Shown one piece after another: positions 1 through 4,537 of a stretch of 5,870 nucleotides of DNA (within the stretch, counting starts at the first letter, position 1; each line of letters opens with the position of its first letter). The translations under genes were made by a program, and so were the position numbers. Source of the stretch: CAVUAF01 sp964460655 (GTDB lineage: Bacteria > Acidobacteriota > Terriglobia > Terriglobales > Acidobacteriaceae); NCBI GenBank assembly GCA_964460655.1, contig CAYWSH010000210.1:1-5870 (forward strand). The letters are read 5' to 3'. The notes beneath the pieces were generated by a model. The model saw only the letters and a program-made list of their open reading frames with translations. It was not told where the DNA came from and made no database searches.

Positions 1-563
1 TTGATCGCTGCGCGGAACATCTGCTCGAAGCTGCCATTCTTCGCCGCGCCCGCGAGCGCGCGCTCGGCCGCCGCGCGCTGGTAGCCAAGATTCACCAGTG
101 CCGAGAGCACTTCTTCTTCAACGCCGCCAGCCGCAGGCGCTGACGTCGGCACCGCGGTCACCGCTTCCAGCTTGTCACGCAGTTCGAGCACGATGCGCTC
201 GGCCGTCTTCTTGCCGATGCCGGGAATGCGCGTCAGGCGCGCGGTATCGGCGGCGCGGATCGCCGCCACCATGGCATCGCTCGGCATGCCGCTCAAAATG
301 GTGATGGCCAGCTTCGGCCCGATGCCGCTCACCGAGATCAGCTTCTCGAACAGCTTCTTCTCTTCGCGCCGCAGGAAGCCGAACAGCGCCAGCGCGTCCT
401 CACGGACGTGTGTGTACACGTGCAAGGCGACCTCGCTGCCCGCATCGGGCATCTCGGTGAACGTCGGGATGCTGATGGTGACGTCGTAGCCCACGCCGCC
501 GGCTTCGACCACAGCTTGATTCGGCGACTTGGAGATGAGGCGCCCGCGCAGGTGAGCGATCAC
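1..563 (-). CDS. ruvA: Holliday junction branch migration protein RuvA (partial, C-terminus off the left edge)
   Basis: RuvA is the DNA-binding subunit of the RuvAB branch-migration complex. It binds four-way junctions as a tetramer or octamer and loads the RuvB ATPase. Reading the minus strand from GTG at 563 gives 187 codons without a stop. The N-terminus MIAHLRGRL is the typical RuvA start, followed by the OB-fold domain I (about residues 1-64, with VGYDV and HVYTHVREDALALFGF). Two helix-hairpin-helix motifs follow: VSGIGPKLA (78-86) and IPGIGKKTAERIVLELRDKL (113-132). After an Ala/Pro/Gly-rich linker (about 134-147) comes the RuvB-contacting domain III (EEEVLSALVNLGYQRAAAERAL, 149-170). 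RuvA is usually about 200 residues, so only a few are missing. GTG is the only sensible start because an in-frame stop lies 10-12 bases upstream (573-575). No clear Shine-Dalgarno is seen, and a repeat abuts the start. The gene is divergent from the enolase-superfamily gene. Confidence 0.97.
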   Translation of the reverse strand, partial: MIAHLRGRLISKSPNQAVVEAGGVGYDVTISIPTFTEMPDAGSEVALHVYTHVREDALALFGFLRREEKKLFEKLISVSGIGPKLAITILSGMPSDAMVAAIRAADTARLTRIPGIGKKTAERIVLELRDKLEAVTAVPTSAPAAGGVEEEVLSALVNLGYQRAAAERALAGAAKNGSFEQMFRAAI

Positions 564-570
564 GCGGCTA

Positions 571-600
571 TTTCACCACGAAGACACGAAGCCACGAAGT
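571..600. repeat. 'CACGAAG' tandem intergenic repeat, copy 1
   Basis: The stretch reads TTTCACCACGAAGACACGAA followed by GCCACGAAGT, which is three imperfect units of (a/g/c)CACGAAG. The same motif recurs at 2881-2910 and, inverted, at 2921-2948. Such 'CACGAAGGCACGAAGG' runs are, from memory, dispersed intergenic repeats in Acidobacteria and related phyla. Here it forms the ruvA leader: its left end lies only 8 bases from the ruvA start codon and includes the stop codon in the ruvA frame. Confidence 0.8.
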
Positions 601-613
601 CTGTTTTTTTCGA

Positions 614-690
614 AGGGGCACGGCTTCAGCCGTGCCGTTGCCGGCGCTGTAAGTCTGCGGCTTTAGCCGCTGAGGTATTCCTTCGTGACG
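614..690. repeat. REP-like double-hairpin element
   Basis: Two perfect short palindromes lie in tandem. The first is GGCACGGCT-TC-AGCCGTGCC at 617-636 (9-bp arms). The second is GCGGCT-TT-AGCCGC at 657-670 (6-bp arms), followed by TGAGGTATTCCTTCGTGAC. The pattern 'GGCACGGCTTCAGCCGTGCC ... GGCTTTAGCC ... TGAGGTATTCCTTCGTG' resembles a dispersed acidobacterial extragenic palindrome (recognised from memory). REP elements of this form are often mobilised by Y1 (IS200-like, RAYT) transposases, but no such gene is in the window. Confidence 0.75.
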
Positions 691-711
691 TAGAATTCAG
701 CCCGCTTGGAG
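691..711 (+). promoter_or_regulatory. Candidate -10 box and ribosome binding site of the RhamD-like gene
   Basis: TAGAAT at 691-696 is one mismatch from the TATAAT -10 consensus and begins right after the REP-like element. No good -35 box is seen 16-18 bases upstream, so the promoter call is weak. GGAG at 708-711 is a Shine-Dalgarno 9 bases before ATG 721 and only 3 bases before the in-frame ATG 715, which favours 721 as the start. Confidence 0.3.
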
Positions 712-720
712 AAAATGAAG

Positions 721-1860
721 ATGTCCCCTTCGCTAACGCGACGCTCGTTCCTCCAATCGTCTTGCTTGGGTGCAGTAGTGGCTTCGCATGCAATGGCGCG
801 CGAAAGCACATCTCAACAACAAACCCGTGATCGCATCACCGCGATCCGCGCCTTTCAGCCCGCCACGCCGGGCGCACCCACGGATTGGCGCACCCAGCTC
901 GGCCAGATCATCGTGCAGGTCGAGACCGAATCGGGCCTCGTCGGCGTCGGCGTAGGCGGTGGTGGCGCAGCCGGCATTCATGTCATCAACACGGTGCTGC
1001 ACGATCTGCTGATCGGCCGTGATGCCGCACCCGTCGAAGAGCTCTATCACGCGATGTATGACCACACGAATTTCTATGGCCGCAAGGGGCTGGTCATCAT
1101 GACGATCAGCGGCGTGGACCTGGCGCTCTGGGATCTGCGCGGTAAGCGTGCGGGCGTGCCGGTAGCCAAGCTGCTCAACCCACGCGTCGACCTCGCAGCG
1201 TCGCTCCCGACGTACGAGACCATCTTTCATGAAGAAGAGCTCGAGTCCGCTCTCGGCCGCGGCAGCGCCGCCATCAAGCTGGAGCTCATCGACTTCGGCG
1301 ATCAGCCCGACATGCAGAAGATCATCGCCACGCTGCGCCGCATCCGCGCAAGACTCGGCGCGCAAAAAGAGCTGATGGTCGATGCCTTCGCCATGTGGGA
1401 CAGGCCAACCGCCATCCGCTTCGTGCAGGCTGCCGCCGATCTCGGCCTCGGCTGGCTGGAGGAGCCGGTCGCACCCGACGATTACGAGGGCTACGCAGCG
1501 GTCGTCCGCGCTACGAAGATCCCCATCGCCGGCGGTGAGCACGAGTACACCGAGAAGGGCTTCCGCGATTTCATGAAGACGGGCGTGCGCGTCCTGCAGC
1601 CCGACATCAACTGGTGCGGCGGCCTCACGCCGGTGGTCGAGATCTATCGCATGGCCAAAGCCGCGGGACTGCGCGTGGTGCCGCATCGCGGAGCCGAACC
1701 ATTCTCCGTGCACGCCATCGCCGCGCTCTCGCCACAGCCGCTCGCCGAATCAGGGCGTCCCTGGTTCCGCATGGAGGGCGCACCGCAGATCGAGAACGGC
1801 CGCATCCGGCTGAACGACAAGCCGGGCTTCGGGGTCGAGGCAAGACTGTTGCAGGCTTAG
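721..1860 (+). CDS. Tat-exported enolase-superfamily enzyme, L-rhamnonate dehydratase-like
   Basis: This is a mandelate-racemase-type acid-sugar dehydratase that abstracts the proton alpha to a carboxylate held on Mg2+. With the start at 721 it has 379 residues. In-frame ATG 715 and TTG 706 are alternatives, but GGAG at 708-711 fits 721 best. A Tat signal opens the protein (TRRSFLQ at 6-12, hydrophobic stretch 15-25, likely cleavage after AMA at 26), so it should act outside the cytoplasm. The capping domain carries GRKGLVIMTISGVDLALWD. In the barrel the predicted metal ligands are D221 (MVDAF), E247 (WLEEP) and E273 (GGEHEYT). The catalytic His-Asp pair is H322 (VVPHRG) and D295 (LQPDINWCGG). 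PDDYEGYA, GEHEYT and the C-terminal DKPGFGV are strongly RhamD-like. Differences from RhamD: the usual KxK is K186-L-E188, the long N-terminal segment is shortened, and the C-terminal tail is missing. The family is certain; the substrate is not. Confidence 0.9.
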   Translation: MSPSLTRRSFLQSSCLGAVVASHAMARESTSQQQTRDRITAIRAFQPATPGAPTDWRTQLGQIIVQVETESGLVGVGVGGGGAAGIHVINTVLHDLLIGRDAAPVEELYHAMYDHTNFYGRKGLVIMTISGVDLALWDLRGKRAGVPVAKLLNPRVDLAASLPTYETIFHEEELESALGRGSAAIKLELIDFGDQPDMQKIIATLRRIRARLGAQKELMVDAFAMWDRPTAIRFVQAAADLGLGWLEEPVAPDDYEGYAAVVRATKIPIAGGEHEYTEKGFRDFMKTGVRVLQPDINWCGGLTPVVEIYRMAKAAGLRVVPHRGAEPFSVHAIAALSPQPLAESGRPWFRMEGAPQIENGRIRLNDKPGFGVEARLLQA

Positions 1861-1880
1861 ATGTGAGGCGAGATGAAGCG

Positions 1881-2099
1881 TTAAACGAGTGGGCCGGTTT
1901 CTTTGTTCTTTGTCTTCGGCCCGCCCCAACTGCCGTAGAACAACCAATCGAATAGGCCGAGGAATGCGCACGACAGTCCAGCGGCGATTGAGCGTGTTAG
2001 GTGATAACCGCGCCAGAAGTCATAGAGCGCGAACCCGCCGACTCCTATCGCGAGAATGAGGATGGCAATCCTTCGATTTTGATGTTGATCCGCGTTCAT
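1881..2099 (-). CDS. Small two-helix membrane protein, unrecognised
   Basis: This 72-residue protein has two clear hydrophobic segments (about residues 11-26, RIAILILAIGVGGFALY, and 35-55) joined by a short charged loop (DFWRGYHL). It ends in a polar tail rich in Lys, Thr and Gly. Aromatic residues sit at the likely membrane borders, as expected of a real inner-membrane protein rather than a chance reading frame. It converges with the RhamD-like gene, with 20 bp between the stops. The ATG and first codons (MNAD) lie inside a dispersed repeat (2087-2116), there is no other ATG upstream of the first helix, and no Shine-Dalgarno is obvious. I do not recognise a family. It could be a conserved hypothetical or, less likely, a chance frame. 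Confidence 0.55.
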   Translation of the reverse strand: MNADQHQNRRIAILILAIGVGGFALYDFWRGYHLTRSIAAGLSCAFLGLFDWLFYGSWGGPKTKNKETGPLV

Positions 2100-2116
2100 C
2101 CGCGTAAATCTGCGGC
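2087..2116. repeat. 'ATCCGCG(T)AAATCTGCGGC' intergenic repeat, copy 1
   Basis: GATCCGCGTTCATCCGCG runs into TAAATCTGCGGC. The stretch ATCCGCGTAAATCTGCGGC (2098-2116) matches ATCCGCGAAATCTGCGGC at 3542-3559 except for one inserted base, so the two belong to one repeat family. ATCCGCG also occurs twice here as a short tandem (2088-2094 and 2098-2104). The start codon of the small membrane protein (2097-2099) lies within it. Confidence 0.7.
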
Positions 2117-2125
2117 AAAAGGTTT

Positions 2126-2860
2126 CTACCGCCTTCTGTACATCACCGCGAACTCAAACCCCGGATTCGACGGGAACAAGTGATGCACCATCCGCAGGCG
2201 CTCGGCCATGGCGGCCGGCTGCAGCAGCGGATAATCGCGCTCGCGCAGATCGTGATAGTCGAGATCGAGGCACGTCGCCAGCAAGTAGATGGCAATCGCA
2301 TCGGCGAATGCGGCTTCGAAGTACTCGGTCTTGGCGCGTTCGGCGTCGGCGCCGGGTGAGGTCGCGAGCTTGCGCGATTCGTACGCATCCATGCTGGTCT
2401 CGCCGCGGACCTTGTCCTCCACCTGCTTCCACGCCAGGTCGGTGAATTCCTGCGCCACGCCCGCGCGCTCCACGAACGCATGCGCCACGTTGATGTAGAA
2501 CTCGAAAGCGACCGAGAACTTGTCGTCCATCAGGCGCGTCGAGATGAATACGCACTGCGAGTCGCCGGCATTGATGTTGCGATGGCAAACGGCCTGGTCG
2601 CTGAGCGCGACGTCGTAGCGATCGGCGATCAGCGTGTCGTCGCCCTGCCCGACCGTGAGTGGTACGAAGTAGTAGGCCTTGCGCGTCAGCGCCGCCGCGA
2701 TGCTGCGCGGCACCGCTGCGACGATCCGCTCCAGGTCCGCCATCGCCAGCGACAACTCGCCGCTGGTGGCGTAGCAAATGCCGTTCGCCCCTTGCGACAC
2801 CGGCGCGTGCCGGATGACCTCGCTGGCCGGCTGCGTCGCCGCCTGTGTGGCTTGTGCCAT
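2126..2860 (-). CDS. Conserved-looking hypothetical protein, 244 residues
   Basis: I do not recognise this protein. It has no signal peptide and no membrane helix, so it is probably cytoplasmic. The N-terminus (1-20) is Ala/Gln/Thr-rich and likely disordered. A mixed region follows (about 28-115) with RKAYYFVPLTVGQGDDT and the segment AVCHRNINAGDSQCVFISTR (90-109). The rest is mostly helical: FSVAFEFYINVAHAFVERAG (115-134), a charged stretch (145-165), then FADAIAIYLLATCLDLDYHD (185-204) and a conserved-looking end (AMAERLRMVHHLFPSNPGF). H93, H127, E131 and several Asp residues could bind metal, but no HExxH or other known catalytic motif is present. The start ATG at 2860 has only a weak AGG upstream. 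Full-length, even codon use on the minus strand supports a real gene. It lies 93 bp downstream of the 153-residue membrane protein gene on the same strand, with an inverted repeat between them. Confidence 0.8.
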   Translation of the reverse strand: MAQATQAATQPASEVIRHAPVSQGANGICYATSGELSLAMADLERIVAAVPRSIAAALTRKAYYFVPLTVGQGDDTLIADRYDVALSDQAVCHRNINAGDSQCVFISTRLMDDKFSVAFEFYINVAHAFVERAGVAQEFTDLAWKQVEDKVRGETSMDAYESRKLATSPGADAERAKTEYFEAAFADAIAIYLLATCLDLDYHDLRERDYPLLQPAAMAERLRMVHHLFPSNPGFEFAVMYRRR

Positions 2861-2880
2861 TGGCCTGATTCTAACGGCTT

Positions 2881-2948
2881 TTCACCACGAAGGCACGAAG
2901 GCACGAAGGATTTTCAATCCTCTTCGTGTCTTTGTGTCTTCGTGGTGG
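2881..2948. repeat. Inverted pair of 'CACGAAG' repeats (copies 2 and 3)
   Basis: The left arm (2883-2909) begins CACCACGAAGGCACGAAGG; the right arm (2921-2947) ends TCTTCGTGGTG. On the plus strand the arms pair over 27 consecutive positions: 23 Watson-Crick and 4 G-U (2893/2937, 2897/2933, 2901/2929 and 2909/2921). The tip can extend through GGATT-TTC-AATCC (2908-2920). On the minus strand, which is the coding direction of both neighbours, the same four positions are A-C mismatches. There is no T-run typical of an intrinsic terminator. The left arm is nearly the same as copy 1 at 571-600. Confidence 0.85.
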
Positions 2949-2953
2949 ATGTC

Positions 2954-3415
2954 CTAAAACCGCACAAAATCGCGCGAGAGCAACACGTTGCCCTCGGGAT
3001 CGTTCCGGTAATTCAGCTTGACGCGCGACCCCACGGGCAGTTGGTCGCGCACATTGCCGACGAATGTGACCAGCCGCGAGTCCTTGGCGCCATCGGGCTT
3101 GAACTCGACGATCGTCTTGTTCGGCATCCCGACACTCGATTCGAAGAATTGCAGGTCGAGCACCGTGCCCTTCTCCACGACCGTGGGCTGCGCTGCGCCC
3201 GGTAGCATGACGGCGACGGCCGTGCCTTCCGCGGTGGCCATCTTCATGCCGCGCAGTTCCAGCATCGCGCCCAGGCCGAAGACGCCCGAGATCGTTAGCA
3301 GGATGATGATCATGAACAAGCCATCCACCGTGAACAGCGAACCGGAGAGCACGATGTAGGCGATGCCCAGGATGGGCACTAGGGCAAGCAAACCGGCAAG
3401 TGCGGCAAATCTCAT
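2954..3415 (-). CDS. Membrane-anchored hypothetical protein with a C-terminal beta-rich domain
   Basis: This is a 153-residue protein with two N-terminal hydrophobic helices (about 4-23 and 32-52; FMIIILLTISGVFGLGAML in the second). The soluble domain that follows (about 60-153) has alternating hydrophobic pattern and many short strands, for example TAVAVMLPG, GTVLDLQFFES, KTIVEFKPDG, RLVTFVGNVRDQLPVGSRVKLNYRNDPEG. The phrase 'PVGSRVKLNYRNDPEGNVLL' recalls domains in which a small beta-barrel follows membrane helices (DUF3592-like), but I cannot assign it. With both termini of the hairpin on one side, the soluble part is probably cytoplasmic. The ATG at 3415 has no clear Shine-Dalgarno, and a possible promoter lies 28-56 bases upstream. 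Downstream come an inverted repeat and the 244-residue gene on the same strand. Function unknown. Confidence 0.8.
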   Translation of the reverse strand: MRFAALAGLLALVPILGIAYIVLSGSLFTVDGLFMIIILLTISGVFGLGAMLELRGMKMATAEGTAVAVMLPGAAQPTVVEKGTVLDLQFFESSVGMPNKTIVEFKPDGAKDSRLVTFVGNVRDQLPVGSRVKLNYRNDPEGNVLLSRDFVRF

Positions 3416-3442
3416 GGGCGTGTCGTGGGACTGCGACCTGCG

Positions 3443-3471
3443 ATTCTAATCAGGCGGATGCGAAAGCACAA
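3443..3471 (-). promoter_or_regulatory. Candidate sigma70-type promoter for the 153-residue membrane protein
   Basis: On the minus strand TTGTGC (3471-3466) is followed after 17 bases by TAGAAT (3448-3443), one mismatch from the -10 consensus. The -35 matches at only three of six positions. A transcript would begin near 3436 and leave a leader of about 20 bases before ATG 3415. Position and spacing are right, but the match is modest. Confidence 0.3.
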
Positions 3472-3494
3472 CGCTCCGTGTAGAAGCAACACCC

Positions 3495-3584
3495 TAAACC
3501 GCAGATTGCGCAGAGAACCCGTCGCAGATTAACGCCGATCAATCCGCGAAATCTGCGGCCTTTATCTGCGCAATCTGCGGTTTA
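3495..3584. repeat. Nested inverted repeat of the 'CGCAGATT/AATCTGCG' family
   Basis: The outer arms are a perfect 20-bp inverted repeat: TAAACCGCAGATTGCGCAGA at 3495-3514 and its reverse complement at 3565-3584. Inside, CGCAGATT (3523-3530) pairs with AATCTGCG (3550-3557). The interior also contains ATCCGCGAAATCTGCGGC (3542-3559), which matches the repeat at 2098-2116. The element lies in the divergent spacer between the membrane protein gene and the HP-repeat gene. It looks like a dispersed extragenic palindrome, not a protein-coding sequence. Confidence 0.85.
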
Positions 3585-3737
3585 CGATTTTGCCTTTACG
3601 CCGTGCTGTGTCGCGCGGGTTGCCTGTACCTAGGTAACTTTAGCGCCGCAACTGCACCTTCACATTCGTGTTTCCACCTATAGCAACGCGCGCCACGCGT
3701 ATTCGGCCAGGCAAAGAACGCCGGCCGCGGAGGACTT
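3585..3737. other. Upstream region of the HP-repeat gene, with a 10-bp palindrome
   Basis: The gene-free stretch 3416-3737 holds the candidate minus-strand promoter, the nested inverted repeat, and this remainder. Here the only symmetry I see is the perfect palindrome TACCTAGGTA at 3627-3636, a possible but unproven operator. TTCACA (3659-3664) and TATAGC (3679-3684) are only 14 bases apart, which is too close for a convincing promoter. GGAGG at 3729-3733 is the Shine-Dalgarno of the gene starting at 3738. Confidence 0.35.
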
Positions 3738-4340
3738 ATGAAGTTGCATCGTTTCCTGATCCCTGTGCTGCTGGCAGGCGCGCTGGCTGCTCCCTTGCGC
3801 GCGCAGACGCCCGCGCCCGTGGTGCGCGATAACGACATCACGCGCGGCGAGCTCGCGCGCTTCGACGACTTCCTCGACCATCACGAGGCGATTGAGCGCG
3901 ACCTGAACCAGCATCCCGCGCTCATCCACGACGCCAATTACGTCAACGCGCATCCCGAGCTGCGCGAGTTCCTGCAAACGCATCCGGGAGTCCGCGAAGA
4001 GATCCGCGAGAACCCGCGCTACTTCATGACGCGGGAGCGTCGCTATGACCGGCGCGAAGACCGTGTCAACCGCGGCGAAGTCGCGCGCTTCGATGAGCAG
4101 TATCTCGATCGCCATCCCGAAGTCGCCCGCGAACTCGCCCGCGACCCGCGTCTCATCGACAACCGCGAGTGGGTGCAGCGCCATCCCGGACTCGAAGAGT
4201 ATCTGCGCGCCCATCCGCAGGTCCGCGAAGACCTGCGCGAGCACCCGAACAAGTTCATGAAGCGCGAGGCCAAATACGAGCGCAAGGAAGAAAGGCGCGA
4301 GGAAAAGCGCGAAGCCAGAATGCGCAAGCGCAAACAGTAA
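3738..4340 (+). CDS. Secreted protein with two 'His-Pro' repeat units and a charged C-terminal helix
   Basis: This 200-residue protein has a standard Sec signal peptide (MKLHRF, hydrophobic 7-19, likely cleavage after LRAQ or nearby at about 22-23), so it is periplasmic or secreted. The mature part is two copies of a unit of about 76 residues. Unit 1 (36-107) begins RGELARFD and unit 2 (112-184) begins RGEVARFD. About half of the aligned positions are identical, with a one-residue insertion in unit 2. Each unit carries evenly spaced HP/NP/DP dipeptides (59, 72, 82 and 92 in unit 1; 136, 149, 159 and 169 in unit 2, offset 77), separated by short amphipathic helices, and ends with a F-M-x-R-E motif. 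The tail (175-200) is almost all Lys, Arg and Glu, likely one long charged helix. GGAGG at 3729-3733 sets the start. No enzyme motif is seen. I recall similar exported proteins in Acidobacteria but know no named family or function. A probable terminator follows. Confidence 0.9.
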   Translation: MKLHRFLIPVLLAGALAAPLRAQTPAPVVRDNDITRGELARFDDFLDHHEAIERDLNQHPALIHDANYVNAHPELREFLQTHPGVREEIRENPRYFMTRERRYDRREDRVNRGEVARFDEQYLDRHPEVARELARDPRLIDNREWVQRHPGLEEYLRAHPQVREDLREHPNKFMKREAKYERKEERREEKREARMRKRKQ

Positions 4341-4369
4341 GCAGGTTGCCCGGCGCACGCGGCCGGGGT

Positions 4370-4399
4370 CCCCATGAAGCCCTATGTGTGGCTTCGGGG
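4370..4399 (+). other. Hairpin downstream of the HP-repeat gene
   Basis: CCCC (4370-4373) and GAAGCC (4376-4381) pair with GGCTTC (4390-4395) and GGGG (4396-4399) around an 8-base loop, with a two-base AT bulge on the left. It has no T-run, so by itself it is not an intrinsic terminator. It may protect the 3' end of the mRNA or be part of an extragenic palindrome. Confidence 0.5.
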
Positions 4400-4410
4400 G
4401 TGGTCAGAAG

Positions 4411-4447
4411 CGGTCGGCTCCCCGGGCCGGCCGTTTCTGTTTCTATT
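4411..4447 (+). terminator. Probable rho-independent terminator of the HP-repeat gene
   Basis: CGGTCGGC (4411-4418) pairs with GCCGGCCG (4426-4433) around a 7-base loop (seven G-C pairs plus one G-U). It is followed at once by the T-rich tract TTTCTGTTTCTATT (4434-4447). It lies 70 bases past the stop codon at 4340, in the right orientation. The T-tract is interrupted, so efficiency is uncertain. Confidence 0.6.
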
Positions 4448-4452
4448 AGCTG

Positions 4453-4504
4453 TCATCCTGAGCGAAGCGAGTCCCGCGGCAGCGGGACGAACGCAGTCGA
4501 AGGA
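4453..4504. repeat. 'TCATCCTGAGCGA...AGTCGAAGGA' dispersed repeat, copy 1
   Basis: The element begins TCATCCTGAGCGA (4453-4465), contains a perfect 7-bp hairpin GTCCCGC-GGCA-GCGGGAC (4471-4488), and ends AGTCGAAGGA (4495-4504). From memory this is a widespread intergenic repeat in Acidobacteria and some other phyla; read as protein it yields spurious 'CHPERSES' peptides. It lies between the terminator and the 3' end of the FAH-family gene. A second copy in the same orientation lies beyond that gene. Confidence 0.85.
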
Positions 4505-4537
4505 TCCCTATAGAACCTGTGCCACTGGCGAGCCTTT

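Noticed and set aside
571..600. CACGAAG tandem units as a CRISPR array or iteron origin
   Set aside because: The units are 8-9 bases without unique spacers, and the same motif recurs as short dispersed copies. No cas or replication initiator gene is present.
733..1713. A 326-codon minus-strand open frame across the RhamD-like gene
   Set aside because: The plus strand carries all enolase-superfamily motifs in order. The minus frame is a GC-bias shadow rich in His, Asp and Ala with no recognisable motif.
1891..1922. GGGCCG/CGGCCC inverted repeat after the RhamD-like gene as a terminator
   Set aside because: The arms are only 6 bp around a 20-base loop, there is no T-run after the hairpin, and it lies within the coding end of the small membrane protein gene.
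2480..3205. A 241-codon plus-strand frame overlapping two minus-strand genes
   Set aside because: It reads straight through the CACGAAG inverted repeat and is antisense to two better-supported proteins, one of which has clear membrane helices.
3678..4358. A 226-codon open frame on the minus strand, antisense to the HP-repeat gene, with hydrophobic-looking stretches
   Set aside because: It is the antisense reading of a GC-rich, repeat-structured gene that has a signal peptide, internal repeats and a strong ribosome binding site. The antisense frame has no coherent domain and spans the true gene's upstream and downstream regions.
4169..4513. Plus-strand frame running into 'CHPERSESRG' after the HP-repeat gene
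   Set aside because: That peptide is the well-known translation artefact of the TCATCCTGAGCGA intergenic repeat, and the upstream part is an out-of-frame shadow of the HP-repeat gene.
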